Source of the DNA: Camillea tinctor
Lineage: Eukaryota; Ascomycota; Sordariomycetes; Xylariales; Xylariaceae
Length of the DNA: 64,000 bases
Reading direction: 5' to 3'
Assembly: GCA_022578605.1 (NCBI GenBank)
Contig: MU394069.1
Coordinates: forward strand, 496,001 to 560,000
The position numbers were made by a program, and so were the translations under genes. The notes beneath the pieces are model-generated. The model ran no database searches and was not told the DNA's origin. It saw only the letters and a program-made list of their open reading frames with translations. Shown piece by piece: positions 1 to 10,911 of this stretch (positions are counted from its first letter, which is position 1; the number at the start of each line of letters is the position of its first letter).

Positions 1-1147
1 GATCGTATCGACACATACTCACCTAACATACACCTTGAAGATATAAATTCAATATATACTCAAATTTCTCCACTGGCAATAACTCAGCCTCATAGATACA
101 CGTATGTTATACCAGTTGAAACACTGAACTGCTGTGTGCATTTGTATGGACAGATAGATGTGATAATAGCATTTCCGTACGTACGTATTCAACTCCGAAC
201 CAATGGTATATGAGTAAGTATATATGAATCCTCTGCCTCTCGTCTCCTAATTACAATCCCCCTTTCCCATCCTCCCTTGTTATTCATAAAACATGCGCCG
301 TCTGTCATCATCATCATGAACTGACTTCTCCCCCTCCACTCTCCAGTCAACTTATTCGTTTATTTGTCTGTCTGTCTGACATAATTCGATGTCCCAGACC
401 AACCAACCAAGTGTAGGTATATGTATATAAAGGGACAACCTCCTTTCATCTCGCACAGCACACCTTAACGCCACGCTACCCCATTCACCAAGTTTGTTTT
501 GCCGAGAAATTATTTGCATCGATATCTCTGGATCCGAATGTATGCGCATACAAGAATGAATAAGTGACGATATTGGCGAGTTTCTTCTTTTCTTCTTCTG
601 TTCTACTTTCCTCCTCTCTCTAGGGCGTGGTCCTTTTATTTCTCGCATATGCCATCAAATTTGAAGCAAGTGCTACTCTTTCCCTAGTCCCATGTCTTGC
701 TGCTCGAGCTTACTAGGTGAGTGATTTATAACCTAGAAGATCCAGAGCGCCCCATTTCCCATTCCTTTCGTTTTCAATAAAGCAAGGTCCTTGGGGGTCC
801 AGGAGTCTGGATGAGCTGACAATGTATGATATGCGACTAGGCTAAGCGATGAACCCATGTCGATGAAGTTGATATCTCTCTTGGGGTGCATACATCATAT
901 ATAGATGTGTATGTATGTGTGAACATACATTAATTCGCCGTGTGCGATCGAACGTAAATTGGTATAACGGGTGGTTGCATACTGTGATAGCTCGAGAATT
1001 TCTGCGCTTCTCAAGCACGCTTCCTGTAGCACATAAGGATGCATATTCTGATAATATTGCAAGTGTAAAACCTATATCATATCAGGAGAGCTACCGGACT
1101 GTAACTCAGATTTGAAGCAAGATTTGTCATACTGCTAATATATCATC
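1..1147. other. Intergenic/edge region, no gene seen
   Basis: The stretch upstream of the stop codon of the first gene is AT-rich, with CATC/CATA-rich and TATATA words and pyrimidine tracts. The longest open frame (352-648, minus) has no recognisable composition or motif and is treated as chance. Part of the right end is probably the 3' UTR of the neighbouring minus-strand gene. Confidence 0.5.
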
Positions 1148-2642
1148 TCACTGCTGTCGATCCGGATGTGCAGTCGAAGGCTCGATGATAATTTGGGGAA
1201 GCTCTCTGATCCGTAAGCTGGGTAACTGGGGCACACCCCCTACACCTCTCAAAGAAGATCGATTCGACGTCCGTGAGTGTGCACTGGTCGGCTCGTCCGG
1301 GCTCGAGAGATCTTCACCATTGCCGTTACTGAGCCGTCGTCTTTCCCTTTCGGTTATCGTCCCTGTCCGCGAGGCCGGGTACTCAGGTGGCGGCTCGTTG
1401 TAGTTGTACATCGGCGTCGCAGCGCCCGAGCGAGGCAAGTCCTCGTCGAGGCTCACATCCTCATAGTCCGGGGGTGGCATGTCCCCAATGTCCTCCTCAC
1501 CGATTATCTCTGGGCTTGAGCCCGCGCGCGAATGTTGTGGGTTACCGTAGCTCGAAAAGCGCGGCGTTGTAGCGCCAGACCGCATCCCGCTCGGAGAGGA
1601 TACTTCGGCGTTGTCGTCTAGGCTCATGACCGAGCTGGCGCTTCGCTCACGGTGGAATGACTGCGCAGAGGGTGACCGCGCTGAGAATGTCGCAAGACTT
1701 CCCGTATCAGAGACGCGGCGGTTGGATTGCGCTGAGGGCGAGCGTGTCGAAAGCGATATACTAGCTGCATCTGATAGGAGACCGATCCGCTCGCTCTCGG
1801 TGCTGTTAGCGCGAATCCGCGTACCATCGTGCCTCGCGACACCGATATCGTGGTAGCTAACGCTCGATACGGCACGCTGTCGGCGCTCCTTGGCTTGTTC
1901 GTGTGCTTCTCGTAGGTCTTGTACGGTGTGATTTTCGCTCTCAGCGCGCCGCCGGGCTCGCAAGACATCTAGTGTCAACGTATCACCACGTTCCCGTGCC
2001 TCCCGCTGTAGACGCCGGCGTTCTTCGCGCTCAGCGTTCTGTTGTCGCCTCGCCATTCGGATCTCGTATAGTGTCTGCATCTCGTCCTCTCGCATAGCTT
2101 CTTGTTCTTCGGCTGTCGGAAGCTCGACCACAATATCGACGCCATCGCGCTCTCCCTCACGACCCAATACCTGCTCAGTCTCGCTAGCCTTATTGCGGTA
2201 GGGAGGTAATGTCATAATAGATCGGATCGATGTATTTCTGTCGACGCCGCCATTCCGATTACCGTCACGGTTGGCTTCTGTCACGGGTAATGAATCTCCT
2301 CTTTGACCATCTCTTCCTGTCTCGAGATCATTTGCCTGATGGTATTTGCCGCGAGCCCATTTACTTCGTCTGAGATAGCAAGTTGCCAGTAAAGTGATGA
2401 AGACAACACCGCCAACTACACCAATGACCTGCCAACATAACCACGCCAGTCAGTAACGGAATGCAATTGGTAGTCAAGCAAGCGCTTTAAGCATGTCCCA
2501 AAGCATGATTTTCACTTACAATCCATATTGAATTGGGAGGTCCTTGCGTCTGATCAGCTTGCCCAGGTGAGCCATTAGAAGAACCATTTTGCCGGGACAG
2601 GAGCTTCCCCAGAGGGACAGGCACACGAGGAGGAATTAACAT
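1148..2642 (-). CDS. Single-pass membrane protein with cytosolic PPxY motifs (putative Rsp5-adaptor-like)
   Basis: Two exons: 2520-2642 (start ATG at 2642) and 1148-2428. The 91-nt intron 2429-2519 has a GTAAGT donor and a GGCAG acceptor. The join keeps frame and gives 467 residues. Visible in the protein: a short Pro/Gly/Ser-rich N-terminus with no cleavable signal, one hydrophobic segment at about residues 40-60 (IVIGVVGGVVFITLLATCYL) followed by basic residues, and an Arg/Glu-rich probable coiled coil at about 150-225. The tail is long, Ser-rich and disordered, with a duplicated RSPSAQS element. Two PPxY motifs lie in the tail, PPDY near 360 and PPEY near 388. PPxY motifs bind WW domains, and a membrane-anchored PPxY tail is typical of adaptors for the Rsp5/Nedd4 ubiquitin ligase. 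That role is inference. The splice model and membrane topology are well supported; the function is not. Confidence 0.85.
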
Positions 2643-5600
2643 GGTGGATAGTAAGGTTGGGTGAACGAGCGACTAAGTGAGTATAACGGAGACTTTTGGT
2701 GAAATTTTGAATTACGAAAATTCAAACGGCCCGTGGGGTTTATGACGAGTCTCTCTTGGAACCTGAGGATAAAACTCAGGACTGCGCGCCCGATCGCATG
2801 ACAGACAAATCAATTAAGGGACTTCGATCGGCGGGTATGATGTACTGCACGTGGAGTTTGGGACTTTGCTGGTTGTCGATCCTCACGGGTCCTTTCGAGG
2901 TCGCTAGGCGAGGTGCAGTGGGGAGTATACTAGTTACTATATTAAGTTGTCCCCGGTTCGAAGAGTAGAAAACAGCCAAAGGGTCCACGAGTATTCCGTA
3001 TTCAACAATAAGACTAAAGTGAAAAAGAATAAGAATTATGAAAGTGGTAAAGCAGCTAAACTGAGAGTGAAAAACAGATGTTCGTGAGTTTGCTAGACGT
3101 TGAAGGAAGAGGCGGAGGTGGCGGAGGAGGATGAAGTTTCAATGACCGTATCCAGTTTACGTTAATTCGATGTTGGTGTAGGTTATGTATGTGTATGTAG
3201 TGTAGAATAATGGGTGGCGCTAACTGGAGAAGAGCGAGCTTCGTAACAGTCGTAAGCCGTCGATCTTTAAGCGAATGATAGCCCGAAGAACACGAGCCTC
3301 TCAGATGTTCTAGATCCGCCAGGGCGTCGGTACAGTCGGCAACGTCTGTCACAGTTACATGCAATAAACGTATACTGTAAGTTACCTGGATTACAACATG
3401 ATTTGTGAGTCCAGGTGTCGAATGTAAGGGGGTTGGTTATAGTTCAGCTTGGTCAGATTGTAGCTGAGAGGGATAGAGATGTGACTGGAAGTATAACTTG
3501 AGGTAGGTTAGAGTAAGTTAAGGGAAGACGAAGAAGAAAAGAGAGATTCAGAGATACATGTAGGTAAGGTAAGGTAAGGTGGGTAGGACTGAGTAGCACC
3601 TAGTCTGCATGTAAAAGGTGATGTATGTAACCCAACCTGAAGAGTTACATTTACATAGTTGATGTATGTAGGCACATACATCCTAAGGTACCAGTACCAG
3701 CCATACAGTTTACGGAGAGACATCCGCATACAGAGGCAGACAGAGAGATAGAGAGAAGTTAATGCAGGCAGCCTACCTTACCTAGCCCGGCCTGCTTAGC
3801 CTTGGGATCGCCATTAGTGTAGTTAACCTTGGATAACCCCGAGCTAAGCTAGACAGGGGTAAGCAAGTCGTCAGCGTCTCATCGGGAGATATAGGATACA
3901 TAAAAGTACATGGAAAGATGCGCAGATCTGTGTAGTTGTCTGATAGTTCTCACGTATCAAAGTCACCTCCTTTTCTGCTCTCTTATTAAACAGATAAATA
4001 CGGTCACGATGTTACTGTTTCTTTCAACCCTTTGGCTATATGAACATCAAACCTATGGAGGATAATACCCACCACCGAAGAAACTCGTGTGTGAGATCTC
4101 GCGCGGGTTGATGTGAGCCAAGAGTCCCACGTCCGGGGCCACCCTGATCGAATTGGAATATGCTCCGCAACCCTTTCCAACCAGACACAGAGAGAAAAAG
4201 GCCAAGCCTAAGAGAGGGACCCGTGTTGCCGTGTCGAATTAAAGTTGATTCCTGCGGTGACTTGTTCAAGCATAGCCCTTCAGCTGCTTGGTACGTGCCA
4301 TGTGTTTTGTATTCCGTAATCGTACAATTCGGTGATGCGCATAGTTCAGGTTCATCAGAAACGAAATTTGTTTCTTCGTAATGTGATGATAACTACCGAG
4401 GAGCAGGTAACACCGGCAGTATGTATGTAGTATTAATAACTTTGTATCTACAGCTTGGTGGTCTAGGTTATATGTGGACGCGGTATAATCATGGTGATGG
4501 GTGATGACGACGACCACAACATGAACGTGTTGCATTTCTTGCATCTTGTCCTAATTCGCCCCCCTTATAGAAGTGGTGTGCGAATGTACGGCACATTGGC
4601 AAATGCTTCGAGCAATAGGATCGAACCCTTCCAAAAAGCGAATGATCTAAGATGATAATAATATGTACATATGTTCTGAAATCCCTTTTACTTTACGGCC
4701 TTGACTCGATTCCTTCTCGCCCTACTTACTACCTAGCCTACTGAGCTATCGCGGCTGAATGTCTAACATCGGAATTCTAGGTGCAATTCCCCAATGAATC
4801 CTTCGATCGGTATATACCGATGATCAAAAGGGAACATCGAACGTACATCCGTAGCGAGATCGATGAAGGATTGTCCTGGTCAAGGTATTTACCGAGAAAG
4901 AGCAACAATACCTGCTAGGCTCACAACCTTACACGGCGTATCAACAAACGAGATTATCCTGTCTGCCTTGCCATCTGAGCTTCAAAACATGACCTTTACT
5001 ACATAGTTGTACTTACCTAACCTATCACCTACAGAATCGCATTCTTTGCCGCGCGCATCCTCGATGTAGAGAGAGCTCTCCACCGCGTGCACAGACAGGA
5101 AACCGAAAGAAACTCTCGATTCTCCATTATCCGGAGGCGCGGGTCCTCGTTTACATTAAATAGGTAAGCTATGTAGTCTATCAGGATTTGATTACACCAA
5201 AGCCGCTTCACCTGACGCCTGACACCTGATTCTGCGTCTGTCGTGTCTACCTAGACGCTGCTAAAGGTTGAGTTGTGCATATTCCGGTGGCTCAGCCCAG
5301 AGAAAAAAAAACGTCCGTCCGTTGGCGGGAGCTGCGCCTTGGGGGTGGGGAGACTATCGCCAGGGCCAGGACCACAGGACCCAAACCCACCTCAGAAGGA
5401 AATAAGAAAAGGGACGGTCGTGATGGGCTCCACCGCCCACTTCCCTGGGACCTGTTGCCAGCTTGCTGGGATTTCTGTGATTGAAGAAGATTGACAGGCC
5501 TTTTTGCTGCCCCTCGCGTCATGTTATCCAAGCTAGCATTTGCGCTGATGATGTTGTAGTGGCCCCCCCTTTTTGGGGTTCTGCTAACCAACAGACAATA

Positions 5601-7886
5601 CAATATATAAGATAATTTCTAGTATACTTTGATTTGTATTTCACGATGACGCCAAATAGCGTGGCCTTTATAACTCAATACTCATTAATAATCTCACTCG
5701 CATTTGCTTACACAACGGTGCTTTGAGGCTCCCGAGGTCACGGACCGGGGCCCAGATAATGAAGGATGAGGAGGGATGGTGGCTTAGACGGCAGCAGAAG
5801 GGTTTCTCTTTGTCTATCTGGTGGCTAAGAAGTCCGACGCCGCGACCAAGAAGCATGCGTCGTCGTCTTGGAACTAGTGTAGTGTAGGTCTGTACACCTC
5901 ACATGCACGGCGCCAGCCACTACAACCACCACCAGCGGTTATTAAAACAAGAAACAGGACAGCTAGGTTAGGTAGACAGTTAGTTAATCAGTCAAGCTGC
6001 CCGACCGACCGAATTATGACCCCATGGTTGCAGGAGATCAGGCCGTTTATTCACCGCATGGGAAAACGAAACCGGGTGTTTTGGGAGTTATCTGCAGGGC
6101 ACACCAGATTATGTAGATTTGAATATGCCTTATGAGATCTTCTTCACTAAACTATCTTAGGTACCGAAGGGAAGAGACAAAAGATGCGTTTGTCTCAGAT
6201 AACGTTGGATCCGATCAGCTCGAAGGAAAGACATACATTTAACGACACAACCCAAGAAAGACCTCCCGAGCTGCTTGTCTCTGATTTTCCCTTCCGCTCC
6301 CCTCCTCTCCCCTCATCTCTCCCCCCTCCTTTCCTTTCGATCTAACCTAACCATCTCGCGTACCTTACATACATACCCTTTAAGTATTCAGAATGACCTG
6401 GCCTAGTCTAGCCTAAACCTCACCACTGGGCCGAGATAGTAACGAGTGGGAGGGCAAGTCCCCCTTTTTAGCTAGGCTAGGTAGATTCACTTACATAACC
6501 TGACTTATACGTATAACATGCACACAATCGTCCCACGCTGACCAGACAGGCAAGACGAGGTAAGACATACGGCTGCCACCATCACACCGGCGCCCGCATT
6601 TGACAGTGACACATAACCTACCTACATGTTGTCTTTCCTAGTCTAGAACATAGCTGCCGTCATGTTTCCCCTCTTTGCCTTTCCCCTCTCCTCCCACCCC
6701 CATCCGCAGCCTACATCAACCACTTACACACCACCGCCCAAAGCTTACCTTTCCACGGTACTCGGTAGGTTATATAGGTAGGCAGAGTGCATATCAATAT
6801 GAGGCTCTTCAAGGCGATGCAGATTTAATTTTTATTTACCTACCCTTCTAAAGCAGACCGTCTATCTAGGGATAATGGGGGCCTCACTCTCATGAACCAT
6901 CGGCTCGTAGACTAGAAAATTGACATCAATCGTAAACACATTATTAAAATATAGTATTGGAGTACTGAATGCATTACATATAACCTATCTAACTAACCCG
7001 ACCCAACACAACCCATCGAATTACCATTAAAACGTGCCTATAACTATATATAGGGTTAGCAGAAAGAGAGAGACCATCGCAGACAAGGCGAAGACGTTTA
7101 ATAGGTAGACATGGACTTGAATCGAGACTTTTCAAGGAGAATGAACGACTTGAAGGTGGAAATGAGGGTGACGAGATGCAATGATAATAAGCTATGTCTA
7201 CACTTTCCCCACTCCCGGGTTTCTCCCTATCGCCGCCCTCGCTTCCACACCCCCCTTCTTTTCTTCTCCTTAAAAAAATGTTTTCTTCTCATTCCCTTCT
7301 CGAAGGATATCAAGCCCCTAAATAACCAAATATGAACAATGAAGGGGGGTGCCTAGGTGAGACAGCCGGACGAGGCGGGTATACCCGCTCGCTCCCCGCA
7401 TACTTTCTAGGTAAGGGAGCATACCTGCTACCCACAAAGTTGAGATGCCTTGAATCGGGAGAGACACAAACATCTATTTAAATTCTTCAAAGTCCTGTTT
7501 GCGTGGTAGATGGGAACGAAGTATCTACCTAGTATATATATGACAATCCAGACAAGTGAACATCGTACCACGGCCAAACATATCCTGACCAAGCAAAGGT
7601 CGTGTGCCAGTCCCCCTTTTAATATAGATTATCCACAATACACATATTTACTCCCTCAATCCTCTCACGTAAAAACATGCAAATTCCCACAATCTGTAAA
7701 AAAGAACATGTTTTTCAATAAATAGTTTATCCAGAGGTTAGGTGACTCCATACATAACATTTTAGATTCGCCTATAGCACCAACCGAAAAATAAATAAAT
7801 TCATATTCCCATGGTATTCCAGGAACAGCAATCACAATACACATAACCCCACCACCCTCTTCCGCCTCTTCCTCTTTCTCTCCTCA
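2643..7886. other. 5.2-kb spacer without a recognisable gene
   Basis: No open frame here has a plausible protein composition; all are under about 105 codons. The spacer is rich in TAGGTA/TACCTA words and short pyrimidine tracts (about 6280-6360 and 6660-6720, plus strand) that resemble fungal promoter CT-tracts. A CCCC...GGGG stem with a T-rich loop lies near 5563-5578. It probably includes the promoter and 5' UTR of the gene ending at 2642, the 3' UTR of the gene starting at 9386, and perhaps a non-coding transcript. Confidence 0.5.
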
Positions 7887-9386
7887 TCACCCGAATTTCT
7901 TCTCAAACTTCTTCAGCATCCCCGTGACCCCCTTCTCCAACCTCTCCGCATTGTGCCCCAGCCGGCTCTCCCTCTCCGTCTTGGGCTTATACACGCCGTA
8001 CTTGGTCGCGTGCTCATGCTCGGTGGGACGGTACAGCTGCTGGTGTATGCTGTAGTCCTGGGGCCCTCCTGCTTGCGGTGGGGACGTAGTGTAGTTATAC
8101 TGGGAGTATCCCCCTGGAGGCGGTGCGGGCAGCCCCGGGCTCTGGATCTGGGGGTTATGCTGCGTGGACGGAGGGGGAGGAGCGGCAAAGCCCGGGGAGC
8201 CAGGGAAGTTAGTACCGTAAGGGCTGGCGAGGGCGGGCGAGCCCATGCCGGATACGGGCATGGTGGCTGAGCGCTGCAGGTGCGCGTACTGGGTCGGGGG
8301 GAAGCCCGGGCTTACGATGCCGGGGCTGACGAGCGGACTGGCCAGGCCCGGATGCGCCTGGGTTGGGGGGCCGGGGAGACCAGGACCCCCGGGCGGGGCA
8401 GAGAAGGTGGTGGCGCCGTATCCGGGGGTGTATGGCGGGACGTGGTCGCGGGCGACAGCAGCGGCGAGGGGATCATGGCCGTCGTCCTCTGGTGGTGGGG
8501 GTGTCTTTTCACGGTGTCTGATCTGTTCGGGAGCTGGTGGTTGCGCGGGATTATAGGCTATGGGCACGAAGCTGTGAGGAGAATCTGCGGCATCACCACC
8601 GCCAGACCCTGAGGTAGGGGGCGGGGCGAAGCTGGGCACATTTTGCGGCTGGGGTTTGGCGATGGAGTAGCCCGTGTCTGAGATGGCAGCCTTCTCTAGC
8701 TTCTGCACCAGGGGGTTGACATCTTGCGACTGGCCATAGGGATGCGATGGTGGAGCGGGCTCGTCTGCAACCTCTACTTGAGACGTGGGTAGAACTCGGC
8801 GGATGCCATTGACGAATTGTAGGGCATCTGTCTGAGTCCAAAAATAGATATCTAACGAGTGAAGCTTGTAGTGGTACTTATTCTCGTTCCGCGGGTCGTA
8901 GGTAGGAAGATGCCATTGGGATGGATCTATGGGCGAACCTGGCACGCCGTCGACTGTGATACTAACGAGACATTGTTGCTTGTATGAGTAGCGTACTATG
9001 GTTCGGTCCAAGACTGTGGAGGTAATTGGGTTAGAAGATATTCTCGATTCTCGTTATAAGAGAACCCATTGCATGCACTCTTACATCCGTCAAAGGCATC
9101 TTGGTCATCTGTGCCTGGCTGGTTGGCAATTTCAATACGAGCCCTCCGATCATTCGCATTCTCGAAGAGATAGACATAGGAGCCTTTGTCAAAGCGATGA
9201 TGCGGGGGGTTCGCGGTGGGTGGGCCGTAGAAGTAGTGAATATCACCGAAGCTATTGAGTGACAGACAGAAGGGGGAGAGGGTTAGTAACGAAATGACAT
9301 GTTCATTGCTTAACCTGTAATTCCTTTGGCCTTCTCTAGGACACTTACAGGGTCGCAACGTTCTCCTCGCCTGGACGGACCGCCAT
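7887..9386 (-). CDS. Conserved fungal proline-rich protein with globular N-terminal domain
   Basis: Three exons: 9349-9386 (ATG at 9386), 9085-9251 and 7887-9013. The introns (97 and 71 nt) have GTAAGT/GTAAGA donors and ATAG/ACAG acceptors. The joined frame gives 443 residues. The N-terminal ~140 residues look folded, rich in aromatic and beta-type residues (for example GDIHYFYGPP and DIYFWTQTDALQFVNGIRR). The remainder is a Pro/Gly/Ser/Ala-rich, probably disordered region with repeated SPG, APPP and PGLP elements. The last ~20 residues form a Lys-rich amphipathic stretch (GVTGMLKKFEKKFG). I recognise it only as the kind of protein conserved across Pezizomycotina. A PH/EVH1-like fold for the N-terminus is a guess. 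The promoter region is shared with the divergent mrps8 gene, 1 kb away. Confidence 0.85.
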
Positions 9387-10189
9387 TGTGGTCGGTGATA
9401 ACTCGGGGAGGAGGGAATTGATAAGACTCTTTTGCGAACTTGAAGAATGGAGTATATGATCCGAGCAACAATAGCAATAGCAATAGCAAAGTGATACCCA
9501 GTTAGGTAATTAAGTAGACAGGTAAGGCAGAGAGAGAACCAGCTCCCGAGATCACGTCCTGAAGTTTGAGAACTTAATGGGTGATGAATATGAAGCAAAA
9601 GTAAAGAAAAGTTAGGAGAAGAAAAGAAAGAAAGAAAAAAAAGAAGAATAAAAAGAAAACATTACGCAGACTTACATATAGGTTACACACTTACATACAC
9701 ATGAATTTACCTTACCTTAGCAGCTTCGAGTACTACTACATTCTGCCATAAGGAGGGAAGGCAGGCTCCGTCTCCTGCAGGAAGCTGTCGGCGCTTAATC
9801 GTCCAATGTGGCACCGCGTAACCACATGCGATGGTGGGGTTATGACGGATTTATGGGTAACGGAATACGGATTACCTAACGTGCTTTCATTTTCACTGAA
9901 CCAATCAATGGACGAGAATGAACTTAATTGACATGGTCTGTGCACTTTCACATATGAAGATTCTTAGGTTAAGTACTTAAGTAGGCCTTAAGGTTAAGCA
10001 CTTGGGAGGTTCCCGTCCGCCGGACCATAGACCCTATAGAACCCCTCCATTAGTGCATATCTACTAAATAAAATAAAAATACGTACCGGGGCAGGAAATT
10101 TTCCTGGGTCCGTCAAAATTTCGAGTGGTTCCAAGCTTTGTGGAGGTTTACAACCTTTTACTTATCCATCCATCTTGAATACATCCCAT

Positions 10190-10208
10190 AAAATAAAATA
10201 AAATAAAA
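10190..10208 (+). repeat. AAAAT-type pentanucleotide repeat
   Basis: Three to four AAAAT/TAAAA units in the spacer upstream of mrps8. Confidence 0.75.
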
Positions 10209-10317
10209 CAAAGTAAATTTGGAGGTAGCTTCAATTGCGCCTAGATTGCCTATAGCACTGGCAATTAGTGCAATTCCTTTTTACCAAGAGGAAACCAACC
10301 ACCTCTTACACACCAAT

Positions 10318-10341
10318 TCCTCCTCCTCCTCCTCCTCCTCC
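10318..10341 (+). repeat. (TCC)n microsatellite, about eight units
   Basis: Perfect TCC trinucleotide run about 80 bp upstream of the mrps8 start codon, on the coding strand. It may double as the pyrimidine tract that marks fungal transcription start regions. Confidence 0.9.
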
Positions 10342-10390
10342 TTCTGACACCCCCCCACGACAGAACCCTCGAGACGATATAATATAGAAG

Positions 10391-10414
10391 ACAGACAGAC
10401 AGACAGACAGACAG
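10391..10414 (+). repeat. (ACAG)6 microsatellite in the mrps8 leader
   Basis: Six ACAG units end six bases before the mrps8 ATG (10420), so the repeat almost certainly lies in the 5' UTR. Together with the final ACAACA it gives an A/C-rich, unstructured context directly before the start codon. Confidence 0.9.
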
Positions 10415-10419
10415 ACAAC

Positions 10420-10911
10420 ATGGGTGGAGTCAAAAACTTCGTCAACCTTTGCTCGCACATCCAGAATGCGTCCAAAGCGCGCCTCGGCCTAACCTCGATA
10501 GCCCACTCCAAGCACCGCCTAGCCGTCCTCCTGGCCATGCAGCGCGCCGGTCTGATCTCCTTCGTCACGCGCGGGGGCAGCACGCCCCCCGACCCCGCCA
10601 AACTCGCCACCTACGAGCCCCCGCCCCTGACCACCGCCAACATCGCCAAGCAGCGGCTCTGGTTCGGGCTCAAGTACGTCAACGACGCGCCCGTCATCGG
10701 CTCCATCACCAACATCACCACCTCCAAGAAGATCTGGACCGCCAACCTGAAGCAGCTCGAGAAGCTCACCCGCGGCTTCGACTGCAACTACCAGAAGGGT
10801 CTCGACCTCGGCGAGTGCCTGTTCGTCTTCACCAGCCGCGGCACCCTCGAGTCGCGCGAGGCCATCGAGAAGAAGGTCGGCGGCATGCTGCTCTGTAGGG
10901 TTTCCCCGTGA
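10420..10911 (+). CDS. mrps8: Mitochondrial small-subunit ribosomal protein uS8m (MRPS8)
   Basis: Intron-less 163-residue frame. The N-terminus (NLCSHIQNASKARLGLTSIAHSKHRLAVLLAMQRAG) and the C-terminus (SREAIEKKVGGMLLCRV) match the fungal mitochondrial S8 family, which binds the central domain of the small-subunit rRNA in the mitochondrial ribosome. The C-terminal GG(ML)LC(R)V is the usual S8 ending. The length is slightly above the yeast family member. Codon use is extremely GC-rich at third positions, unlike the AT-rich flanks, which also creates long antisense open frames. The start is fixed by the family N-terminus and the A-rich context before ATG. Divergently transcribed from the 443-residue protein gene. 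Confidence 0.93.
   Translation: MGGVKNFVNLCSHIQNASKARLGLTSIAHSKHRLAVLLAMQRAGLISFVTRGGSTPPDPAKLATYEPPPLTTANIAKQRLWFGLKYVNDAPVIGSITNITTSKKIWTANLKQLEKLTRGFDCNYQKGLDLGECLFVFTSRGTLESREAIEKKVGGMLLCRVSP

Larger units (their letters stand above)
9387..10419. other. Divergent intergenic region (promoters of the 443-aa protein gene and mrps8)
   Basis: Contains three AGCAAT-like hexamer copies near 9466-9487, an A-rich tract at about 9600-9660, AAAAT pentamer repeats at 10190-10208, and the TCC and ACAG repeats listed separately just before mrps8. No gene seen. Confidence 0.6.

Noticed and set aside
352..648. 98-codon minus-strand frame at the left edge
   Set aside because: Composition follows the local simple sequence; no start context or motif.
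4612..4630. tRNA B-box-like word on the minus strand
   Set aside because: The flanking bases do not form a T-stem and no A-box or acceptor stem is found.
5273..5603. Overlapping frames on both strands of a GC-richer patch
   Set aside because: Open on both strands because of base composition alone; no homology recognised.
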